This document shows positions 1 to 5,614 of a DNA stretch of 6,081 nt, piece by piece (within the stretch, counting starts at the first letter, position 1; every line of letters starts with the position of its first letter). Source of the stretch: an uncultured Rhodospirillales bacterium (GTDB taxonomy: Bacteria; Pseudomonadota; Alphaproteobacteria; Acetobacterales; Acetobacteraceae). Made by a program: the position numbers and the translations under genes. Below the pieces are notes generated by a model. It did not search any database. It saw nothing but the letters and a program-made list of their open reading frames with translations, and was not told the origin of the DNA. The DNA is taken from assembly GCA_903844785.1 (NCBI GenBank), contig CAIMVB010000469.1:1-6081 (forward strand). Reading direction: 5' to 3'.

Positions 1-42
1 AAATACCTGAAGCACTACGAACGCAAACACGCTGAGCGTTAA
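1..42 (+). CDS. C-terminal end of an unidentified plus-strand gene (partial)
   Basis: Frame 1 is open from the left edge and ends in TAA at 40-42, giving the 13-residue tail KYLKHYERKHAER. The tail is strongly basic (K, R and H make up 8 of 13 residues). It is followed at once by a GC-rich hairpin and then the convergent end of flgH, which fits a real gene end. Thirteen residues are too few to assign a family, and chance opening of this frame cannot be excluded. The gene would be convergent with the flgFGAH operon and need not be flagellar. Confidence 0.4.
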   Translation, partial: KYLKHYERKHAER

Positions 43-43
43 G

Positions 44-83
44 CGCGCCGGGCCGGGTTAGCATATGGCGCAAGCCCGGCGCG
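44..83. terminator. GC-rich hairpin between convergent genes, possible bidirectional terminator
   Basis: Bases 44-53 (CGCGCCGGGC) pair perfectly with 74-83 (GCCCGGCGCG), giving a 10-bp all-G/C stem with a 20-base loop. It lies exactly between the stop of the plus-strand gene (42) and the stop of flgH (90). Neither side has a long T run: the plus side continues GTCACTTT and the minus side CTTAACGC. It is therefore not a textbook intrinsic terminator. The placement is what supports the call, and the hairpin may instead only stabilise 3' ends. Confidence 0.45.
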
Positions 84-89
84 GTCACT

Positions 90-827
90 TTAAAATGGCA
101 AGATCGCGTCCAGCAATTCCTGCCCATAGCGCGGGCGCTGCACATCACTGATGGTGCCGCGGCCACCATAGGCAATGCGCGCTTCGGCAAGCCTATCGTG
201 GCGCACTGTATTGTCTGAACCGATATCCTGCGGCCGAATGATCCCGCCCACTTGCAGATCGCGCAATTCTTGATTGACGCGCACTTGCTGCCGCCCGGTC
301 ACCACCAGGTTACCATTCGGCAGCACCTGCGTGACGGTGGCCGCCACGCGCAAATTGATCTGTTCCGAACGCTTCAAGGTGCCATTGCCGTCAACACCAC
401 TGGCAGAACTTGCCGACACCATCTTGGAAGGATCAAAGCCCGCCGGGAAAAGCCGACCATAGGATGATTCAAGCCCCAGCAAATTGGGGATCCCCATGCT
501 TTCGCTATTGTCGCGATTGCGCTTGGTGGAATTTTCCATATCCGCATCGTCTTGGATGGAAACCAGCACCGTAACCAAATCACCAACCGTCGCGGCGCGC
601 TGGTCTCGTAAGAAGGTGCGGCTGCCCTGCCGCCACAGGCTATTGTTCTGTAGTGGCGGTTCGCCCGGATTGGGCATCGGCATGGTCACCGGCCGCCAGC
701 GCGGATCGGTTGTTGGATTTTCGATAGTCGCCAAGTCAGGCCCTTGGCCAAGGCGCGCAAGCCGTTCAGCTGTGCCGCAGGCGGAAAGGCTGGCGGCTGC
801 CAGCAACAACATGGGTAAATGGCGCAT
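90..827 (-). CDS. flgH: Flagellar L-ring lipoprotein FlgH
   Basis: FlgH forms the outer-membrane L-ring, which with the FlgI P-ring makes the bushing around the rod. The 245-aa product, close to the usual FlgH size, starts with a lipoprotein signal peptide ending in lipobox LSAC (acceptor Cys17). Family landmarks follow: NSLW at about 62-65, the segment PNGNLVVTGRQQVRVNQE at 170-187, GGIIRPQDI at 195-203, and a YGGRG-containing end finishing in ILPF. I chose the ATG at 827: it lies 2 bases after the flgA stop and has AAGGGG 6 bases upstream. A TTG at 833 would add two residues, but the G run would then abut the start codon. It is the last gene of the flgFGAH operon. FlgI is not encoded in this window. 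Confidence 0.95.
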   Translation of the reverse strand: MRHLPMLLLAAASLSACGTAERLARLGQGPDLATIENPTTDPRWRPVTMPMPNPGEPPLQNNSLWRQGSRTFLRDQRAATVGDLVTVLVSIQDDADMENSTKRNRDNSESMGIPNLLGLESSYGRLFPAGFDPSKMVSASSASGVDGNGTLKRSEQINLRVAATVTQVLPNGNLVVTGRQQVRVNQELRDLQVGGIIRPQDIGSDNTVRHDRLAEARIAYGGRGTISDVQRPRYGQELLDAILPF

Positions 828-829
828 CT

Positions 830-1786
830 TCAACCCCTTTCCGCCATACGTAGCGGCAAGGCGCCAAGGCGCACCCGCACGCGACCTGGGCCGATTGCTT
901 CTGCCTCCACCACACTGCGGGAGGAGAGATTCATGACATTTACCTTGGCGCCACGCGCGGCGGCTTCCAAGGCGCGGCCCTGTGCGGTCAGTGAAAGCCC
1001 GGGCCCTTCCAAAAGCATCAGGACATTATCGTTTTTGGCGATCACATGCGGTGTCATCAAATCGGCCGACATGAAAGGCAAATCCGTACCCAAAGGCCGG
1101 CGCAATTGCAAACCAACCACATCTTCCAGGCGCTGCGCTGTTCCAGGACGCACCCGTTCAGCGCGGAGCTGCACCAAGCGCGCATCACCGGGCCCGACAA
1201 CTTCACCAATCGCCAACCGGCGCGTGGCGATGATGGCGGGGACTGTGGCAATGGCACGGCCCGCGATACGCATGCGAATGCTGGGTATGCCATCTGCCAG
1301 CACAATCAATGTTGCGGCAAAGCGGTTCGAAGCGGGGTCGAAATGGCCGCCTTCGGTCGCAAGCCGGGGCAGGGCATTCAGCGGTAGGATTGGTGGCGAA
1401 AATGCTGCCAGTTCCAATTCCGCTTCAGCGGGCAGGCCAAGGCCTGCAAGTTCACTGCGCAAAGCATCCAGCACCGCATCACGCGACAGGGCCTGGCCGG
1501 GGCGTTCAATCACGCAGCGCTCGGCCCCGGATAGGGGGCGCCAATCCACACCAAAACGCCGGGCAATACTGGCCAATTGTGATGCTTCAATGATGATGCG
1601 TTGGCCCGGTGCCGGGGCGGCGCCCAGCACCACATCGCCACGCGCTGTACCTTCGAAGATATCGGCAATGCGAATAACCTGGTCTTCGACCAGGGTTTGG
1701 GAACGCAAAACCGCCGTTTGCCCATGCGCCAGCTGCGGCAAAGCCAGTAGGCAAGCAGGCAGGGTAAGTAAATACCGACGTTGCAT
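830..1786 (-). CDS. flgA: Flagellar P-ring assembly chaperone FlgA
   Basis: FlgA is a periplasmic chaperone that helps FlgI assemble into the P-ring around the rod. The 318-aa product opens with a Sec-type signal peptide (basic MQRRY, hydrophobic core at 6-20, likely cleavage after AHG at about 22). The middle is divergent. A SAF-type domain begins at about 184 (IATRRLAIGEVVGPGD). It is followed by the FlgA C-terminal beta domain at about 248-308, with KNDNVLMLLEGPGLSLTAQG and ending in a VEAEAIGPGRVRV strand. This matches long FlgA proteins; short forms are about 220 aa. The ATG shares its A with the flgG stop (TGATG), so translation is probably coupled to flgG; the Shine-Dalgarno is poor. 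Next to flgG and flgH the assignment is secure. Confidence 0.92.
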   Translation of the reverse strand: MQRRYLLTLPACLLALPQLAHGQTAVLRSQTLVEDQVIRIADIFEGTARGDVVLGAAPAPGQRIIIEASQLASIARRFGVDWRPLSGAERCVIERPGQALSRDAVLDALRSELAGLGLPAEAELELAAFSPPILPLNALPRLATEGGHFDPASNRFAATLIVLADGIPSIRMRIAGRAIATVPAIIATRRLAIGEVVGPGDARLVQLRAERVRPGTAQRLEDVVGLQLRRPLGTDLPFMSADLMTPHVIAKNDNVLMLLEGPGLSLTAQGRALEAAARGAKVNVMNLSSRSVVEAEAIGPGRVRVRLGALPLRMAERG

Positions 1787-2571
1787 CAGCGCAGCCTGGT
1801 CAGGGTGGATAGCATTTCATCGCTGGCCGTGATCACGCGCGAATTCATTTCGTAGGCGCGCTGCGCGGTGATCAATGCCGTGATTTCCTGCACCACATTC
1901 ACGTTGGATGTTTCGATGAAGCCCTGCAGCACTTGCCCATAGCCCGCCTGGCCAGGCGCTGCCTGCTGTGCGTCACCGGAACCGGGTGTGGCCAGAAACA
2001 GGTTTTCACCAACGGCTTCCAGCCCGCCTTCATTGGCGAAAATCGCCAATTGGATCTGGCCAACATTCTGCGGCTGGACCTGACCGTCCAACTTGGCCAG
2101 CACTTCACCAGTGGCATTGATGGTAACATCGCGTGCCGCAGGTGGGATGGTAATGCCCGGCTGCACAATGAAGCCTTCGGCAGTCACCATGGTGCCATCT
2201 GCCGAAAGCCCGAAGGTGCCATCGCGGGTATAAGCGGTTTCCCCTGATGGCAAGCGCACCTGGAAATAGCCATTGCCGCGGATCGCGATATCAAAGCGGT
2301 TTTCGGTTTGTTGCAGATTGCCCTGTTCGCTGATGCGGTAAATGGCGGCGGTGCGAACACCAAGGCCAAGCTGCGCGCCAGATGGCAGAAGCGTACCCGT
2401 ATCCGCGCTTTGGGAACCGTTGCGGCGGATATTCTGATAAAGCAAATCCTGAAATTCCGCGCGGCGCCGCTTGAAGCCGGTTGTTGATATATTGGCGATA
2501 TTGTTCGAAATGACCTCAACATTGGTTTGTTGGGCCTGCATCCCGGTGGCCGCGATGTGCAGTGAACGCAT
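1786..2571 (-). CDS. flgG: Flagellar distal rod protein FlgG
   Basis: FlgG polymerises into the distal rod, the drive shaft crossing the P- and L-rings, and is exported by the flagellar type III apparatus. The 261-aa product has the standard family length. Its N-terminus MRSLHIAATGMQAQQTNVEV is followed by the rod signature NNIANISTTGFKRRR at 23-37. The FlgG-specific insertion at 46-69 (QNIRR..GSQSADTG..LPSGAQLG) separates it from FlgF and from hook protein FlgE. The core includes NRFDIAIRGNGYFQV at 91-105. The C-terminal helix has SNVNVVQEITALITAQRAYE at 222-241, the usual rod/hook polymerisation element. The ATG is preceded by AAGGAA about 8 bases upstream. It lies 23 bases after flgF and overlaps flgA by one base. 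Confidence 0.97.
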   Translation of the reverse strand: MRSLHIAATGMQAQQTNVEVISNNIANISTTGFKRRRAEFQDLLYQNIRRNGSQSADTGTLLPSGAQLGLGVRTAAIYRISEQGNLQQTENRFDIAIRGNGYFQVRLPSGETAYTRDGTFGLSADGTMVTAEGFIVQPGITIPPAARDVTINATGEVLAKLDGQVQPQNVGQIQLAIFANEGGLEAVGENLFLATPGSGDAQQAAPGQAGYGQVLQGFIETSNVNVVQEITALITAQRAYEMNSRVITASDEMLSTLTRLR

Positions 2572-2594
2572 GGCGCTTATTCCTTATCTTTGTC

Positions 2595-3338
2595 TCAGCT
2601 GCGGCGGCGCAAAATGCGCTCAACCGAATTATTGATCCGCTCACCCTCACGTTCCGTGAATTGGCTGGCATATTGAAATTCGCGCATTTCCGCGGTCAGC
2701 CGCGTCATTTCCAGGATGGGATGGACATTGCTGCCTTCCAGCGCGCCTTGCGTGATGGCGGGGCGATCCATGGGCAGGGGCGCCTCATTTTTCGCATCCA
2801 TCAGCCGATTGCCTTCGGCGATTAGATTTTGTGGCTTTTCGAAGCGCACTACCCTGAGTTTCGCGATATCACCGTTTTCCGTGCGGATGCTGCCGTCACC
2901 GGTTATGTCAATTTGCGTATCCTGCGCCGAAAAGGCGATCGGCCGGCCCCGGCTATCCAGCACCGCATTGCCTTCCTGATCCACTAGGCGGCCATTGGCG
3001 CCGATGGAAAAGCGCCCGGCCCGTGTGTAACGCTCCCCCCGCGGGGTTTCGACAACAAAAAACCCTTCGCCATTCAGTGCTACATCGAGTGGATTTCCGG
3101 TGTTTTGGACGCTGCCCTGATCCATATCCCGCCAGGTTGCCCGATCCTGCGGGAAGGCCATGCCCTTATCCCCCTTCAGGCCGCCTGCCCCCTGGGCAGC
3201 CACCATCATCTGGCCGAAAACCGGCCGCATCGCCCGGAAACCGGGGGTATCGGCATTGGCAATGTTATGCGCCAGCACCTGCGTGGAGCGTTCCTGCAGC
3301 GCGAGACGGGCGAGCAAAATATAGCCAGGCGAATCCAT
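2595..3338 (-). CDS. flgF: Flagellar proximal rod protein FlgF
   Basis: FlgF is a component of the proximal rod. The 247-aa product carries the rod-family N-terminus with LAHNIANADTPGFRAMR at 22-38 and the core NPLDVALNGEGFFVVETPRGERYTRAGRF at 82-110. The C-terminal region has LEGSNVHPILEMTRLTAEMREFQ at 200-222. It lacks the FlgG-specific insertion. The frame stays open upstream to an ATG at 3389 (17 more residues), but I chose the ATG at 3338: GGAG lies 5 bases before it and MDSPGYILLARLALQ fits a normal FlgF start. The upstream ATG would leave only about 10 bases of leader after the predicted sigma-54 start site. It is the first gene of the minus-strand operon. The alternative name 'FlgF/FlgG-family rod protein' would be the conservative label. 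Confidence 0.93.
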   Translation of the reverse strand: MDSPGYILLARLALQERSTQVLAHNIANADTPGFRAMRPVFGQMMVAAQGAGGLKGDKGMAFPQDRATWRDMDQGSVQNTGNPLDVALNGEGFFVVETPRGERYTRAGRFSIGANGRLVDQEGNAVLDSRGRPIAFSAQDTQIDITGDGSIRTENGDIAKLRVVRFEKPQNLIAEGNRLMDAKNEAPLPMDRPAITQGALEGSNVHPILEMTRLTAEMREFQYASQFTEREGERINNSVERILRRRS

Positions 3339-3409
3339 AACCACTCCATCCGTTGCAAGGGGCGCCCAAACCGGCGACAAACATTGCAAAATTAGATAAA
3401 GTGTCCTGG

Positions 3410-3426
3410 TGCAAATGATGTGCCAG
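3410..3426 (-). promoter_or_regulatory. Sigma-54 (RpoN) promoter for flgFGAH
   Basis: Read on the minus strand, 3426-3410 is C-TGGCAC-N5-TTGCA. It matches the sigma-54 consensus at every defined position, with the invariant GG (3424-3423) and GC (3412-3411) exactly 10 bases apart. Transcription would start near 3399-3400, leaving a leader of about 60 bases before the flgF ATG at 3338. Rod and ring genes of many alphaproteobacteria are sigma-54 dependent and need an NtrC-family activator such as FlbD, so the location makes biological sense. Confidence 0.85.
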
Positions 3427-3442
3427 GGAATATATTATGTCT

Positions 3443-3458
3443 CGGGGCATAACTTGCC
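3443..3458 (+). promoter_or_regulatory. Sigma-54-like promoter candidate for the fliL operon
   Basis: Bases 3443-3458 read CGGGGC-N5-TTGCC. The invariant GG (3444-3445) and GC (3456-3457) are 10 bases apart and TTGC is intact. The first, fourth and fifth positions of the -24 box differ from TGGCAC. The predicted start would be near 3469, giving a leader of about 75 bases to the fliL ATG at 3544. It is weaker than the opposing element, and in GC-rich DNA a partial match could arise by chance. Its position and orientation ahead of fliL favour function. Confidence 0.45.
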
Positions 3459-3484
3459 GCCTTGCGCCATCTGGCCCCGGCAAG
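3453..3484. repeat. 7-bp inverted repeat in the divergent control region, possible activator/repressor site
   Basis: CTTGCCG at 3453-3459 is matched by its exact reverse complement CGGCAAG at 3478-3484, with an 18-base spacer. The left arm contains the TTGC of the fliL-side sigma-54-like element. The centre is about 69 bases upstream of the predicted flgF start site, within range for an NtrC-family activator dimer. This could be a FlbD-type site, but a chance palindrome or RNA hairpin is also possible. The protein that binds is inferred, not seen. Confidence 0.35.
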
Positions 3485-3543
3485 CAGTGCCGCAATGCTT
3501 CCTTAATCGGGGGCTGGCAGAATGGGCGTTGAAGGAGACATGG

Positions 3544-4071
3544 ATGTCTGGGCAGATCGAGGCCAGTGACGAAGCGCCGGCGGAAAAAAAGGGCTTGGGG
3601 CGGAAGAAGATCCTGCTCCTGGTCGTGCCAGTGCTTTTGGCCGTGATCGGGGCTGGCTTGTGGTTTGGGGGGATCCTGCCGCCATTGCTGGGCATGGGTC
3701 AGCCCCCCGCCATGGCCGAAAGCAGGGATTCCGGCCCGCGCGCGGTCGCCTTTCTGGATATGCCGGAAATCGTGACCAATCTGAACGCCACGGGCCGGCG
3801 GCCGGTTTATGTGAAGCTCCGCAGCAAGCTTGAATTGGCCCGTGCTGAAGATAGCGCCCTGATCCAGGCTTCCATGCCGCGCCTGCTTGATCTGTTTCAG
3901 ACCTATCTGCGGGAAATGCGCCCTGAGGAATTGCGCGGTTCGCTCGGAACCCAGCGCTTGCGGGAAGAACTGGTCGCGCGTGCCAATATTGCCGTGGCGC
4001 AGGCCGGGCGGGGCGATGCGCAGCAAATCCGTATCAATGATATTCTGTTCCTGGAGCTTCTGGTCCAATGA
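3544..4071 (+). CDS. fliL: Flagellar basal body-associated protein FliL
   Basis: FliL is a single-pass inner-membrane protein that surrounds or stabilises the MotA/MotB stator and affects torque. The 175-aa product has a charged cytoplasmic N-terminus (1-22, with EKKGLGRKK), one membrane segment at about 23-43, a linker, and a periplasmic stomatin/SPFH-like domain at about 66-175. That domain contains PVYVKLRSKLELA at 87-99, the helix LLDLFQTYLREMRPEELRGS at 114-133, and the typical end INDILFLELLVQ. The ATG at 3544 has AAGGAG at 3532-3537, 6 bases upstream. An upstream in-frame ATG at 3409 would add 45 Cys- and Pro-containing residues unlike FliL and would lie upstream of the predicted transcription start. 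It overlaps fliM by 4 bases (ATGA). Confidence 0.93.
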   Translation: MSGQIEASDEAPAEKKGLGRKKILLLVVPVLLAVIGAGLWFGGILPPLLGMGQPPAMAESRDSGPRAVAFLDMPEIVTNLNATGRRPVYVKLRSKLELARAEDSALIQASMPRLLDLFQTYLREMRPEELRGSLGTQRLREELVARANIAVAQAGRGDAQQIRINDILFLELLVQ

Positions 4072-5138
4072 GCGGCACGGGCGAAGAAGACTTGGCGGCT
4101 GCCTGGGGCGCTGCGCTTGAGGAAGACGCGGCTGCTGGGGCGGCGGCTTCCAGCACAACAGCTGATGCGGCGCGGGTGCTCAATCAGGCGGAGATCGATA
4201 GCCTGCTGGGATTTGGCGCAGGTCCCACGCGTGAGGCTGAGGAAAGCGGGATCCAAAAGATCATTTCCTCGGGCCTGGTTTCCTATGAACGCTTGCCGAT
4301 GCTGGAAATTGTTTTTGACCGGCTGGTGCGGCTGCTATCGACGACATTGCGTAATTTCACATCGGACAATGTCGATGTTTCGATTGATGGCATTGTTTCC
4401 CTGCGCTTCGGGGATTACCTGAATTCCGTGCCGCTGCCGGCCATGTTGGGTGTCACCCGCGCGGATGAATGGGATAATTACGGCCTGGCGGTGGTGGATT
4501 CCGCGCTGATTTATTCTGTGGTGGATGTGCTGCTGGGTGGGCGGCGCGGCACGGCCGCGATGCGCATTGAAGGCCGGCCCTACACGACCATTGAACGCAC
4601 CTTGGTGGAACGTCTGGTCAATGTGGTGCTGGATGATTTGACCTCGGCCTTTGAACCGCTATGCCCCGTGCATTTCAAATTTGAACGGTTGGAAGTGAAC
4701 CCGCGCTTCGCGGTCATCAGCCGCCCGGCCAATGCCTGTGTGCTGGTTCGGCTGCGCGTGGATATGGAAGATCGGGGTGGGAAGCTTGAAATCCTGCTGC
4801 CCTATGCCACGCTGGAACCCGTGCGCGAATTGCTGCTGCAGCAATTCATGGGCGAGAAATTTGGCCGTGACAGTATCTGGGAAACCCATCTGGCCGAGGA
4901 ATTGCGCCATACCGATATCGGCCTTGATGTGGTGCTGGATGAGCAGATTATGCCGCTATCCGCAGTGCTTAACCTAAAAGTGGGGGATCGGATTTCGCTT
5001 GGCGTTGCGCCCGGCGCGCCGGTCAGCCTGCGTTGCGGTGAAGTGCCACTTTTTGAAGGTGAGATGGGCCGTAAGGGTCAACGCCTGGCGGTACGGATTG
5101 ATAAGGAAATAGATCGCCGTAAGGGGGCTTCTTCATGA
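4068..5138 (+). CDS. fliM: Flagellar motor switch protein FliM
   Basis: FliM is the middle C-ring protein: it binds phosphorylated CheY at its N-terminus, contacts FliG through its middle domain and joins FliN through its C-terminal SpoA domain. The 356-aa product has the conserved N-terminal motif as LNQAEIDSLLGF at 38-49, after an extra acidic, Ala-rich segment of 37 residues. The middle domain (about 60-255) includes YERLPMLEIVFDRLVRLLS at 73-91 and VVDVLLGGRRG at 151-161, where the usual GGxG loop is GGRRG. The SpoA domain covers about 283-350 and includes LNLKVGDRISLG at 301-312. The start overlaps the fliL stop (ATGA), with GGAG 11 bases upstream, so coupling to fliL is likely. The stop overlaps the next gene by 4 bases. 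Confidence 0.96.
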   Translation: MSGTGEEDLAAAWGAALEEDAAAGAAASSTTADAARVLNQAEIDSLLGFGAGPTREAEESGIQKIISSGLVSYERLPMLEIVFDRLVRLLSTTLRNFTSDNVDVSIDGIVSLRFGDYLNSVPLPAMLGVTRADEWDNYGLAVVDSALIYSVVDVLLGGRRGTAAMRIEGRPYTTIERTLVERLVNVVLDDLTSAFEPLCPVHFKFERLEVNPRFAVISRPANACVLVRLRVDMEDRGGKLEILLPYATLEPVRELLLQQFMGEKFGRDSIWETHLAEELRHTDIGLDVVLDEQIMPLSAVLNLKVGDRISLGVAPGAPVSLRCGEVPLFEGEMGRKGQRLAVRIDKEIDRRKGASS

Positions 5139-5614
5139 TGTCCTTTGCTTGGCTGGAATGGGGCCTGCAATTGGCCCTGCTGGGGCTTTTGGGGGCCGCG
5201 ATTCCCTTCGCCATCCGCCTGGAACGGGCCTTGCGTGAAATCCGCAAGGATCGCACGGCCATGGAAACCAGCGCCCAGGGGCTTTCAGAAGCCGCTGGCG
5301 CGGCCGAATCGGCCATTCTGCGCCTGCGCGCCACGGCCGAGCTTGCTGGCCGGCAAGTGCAGGAACGTGTCACCGCCGCCGAACCGCTGCGCGATGATCT
5401 GCGCTTCTTGATTGAACGCGCCGAAACCCTGGCCGATCGGCTGGAATCGGTGGTGCGCGCTGGTCGGCCCTTGGCAGGCCAGGAATCCCCCATGCCACCA
5501 ACGCCCACCAAACCATTGGCGGCGCAGGACAATGAGGGCAGCGCGCTGCGTAGCCAGGCGGAACGCGATTTGCTGCGCGCCCTTTCCATCGGTACCGGAA
5601 AGGGGGCGCGTTGA
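5135..5614 (+). CDS. DUF6468-like single-pass membrane protein of the flagellar cluster
   Basis: The 159-aa product has one hydrophobic segment near the N-terminus (about 7-27, LEWGLQLALLGLLGAAIPFAI). A long amphipathic helical stretch with coiled-coil character follows (about 28-108), then a Pro-rich linker (118-127) and a short basic C-terminal helix containing RSQAERDLLRAL. Size, topology and position directly after fliM and before a MotE-like gene match the DUF6468 proteins of alphaproteobacterial flagellar clusters. I made this assignment from memory of the family, not from a profile search. Function is unknown; a membrane-anchored motor or stator accessory role is inferred from context. 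The start is ATG at 5135, with AAGGGGG 7 bases upstream; a second ATG at 5138 is an equally readable alternative. It overlaps fliM by 4 bases and the next gene by 1 base. Confidence 0.8.
   Translation: MMSFAWLEWGLQLALLGLLGAAIPFAIRLERALREIRKDRTAMETSAQGLSEAAGAAESAILRLRATAELAGRQVQERVTAAEPLRDDLRFLIERAETLADRLESVVRAGRPLAGQESPMPPTPTKPLAAQDNEGSALRSQAERDLLRALSIGTGKGAR

Noticed and set aside
1..42. Identifying the left-edge tail as DksA, ribosomal protein S21 or another flagellar-neighbour gene
   Set aside because: The 13 visible residues do not match the C-termini I remember for these families, so no name is given.
819..1832. Open frame of 337 codons on the plus strand, opposite flgA
   Set aside because: It is antisense to a clear flgA, rich in Arg/Ser/Ala/Pro low-complexity sequence, and has no recognisable domain. 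Long antisense frames are expected in GC-rich coding DNA.
3384..3440. TTGCAA and TATATTAT as sigma-70 -35/-10 boxes
   Set aside because: No pair with 16-18 base spacing could be made on either strand from these AT-rich bits.
3471..3486. TGGCCC followed by AAGCA as a plus-strand sigma-54 element
   Set aside because: The GG-to-GC spacing is 9, not 10, and the TT before GC is missing. Sigma-54 does not tolerate this spacing change well.
3514..3531. TGGCAG-N5 as a sigma-54 -24 box just before fliL
   Set aside because: No GC lies 10 bases after the GG and TTGC is absent. The stretch also runs into the fliL Shine-Dalgarno sequence.
3265..4158. Open frame of 297 codons on the minus strand across the control region and fliL
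   Set aside because: It is antisense to fliL, spans both promoter candidates, and its Pro/Gln/His/Arg-rich product has no recognisable family features.
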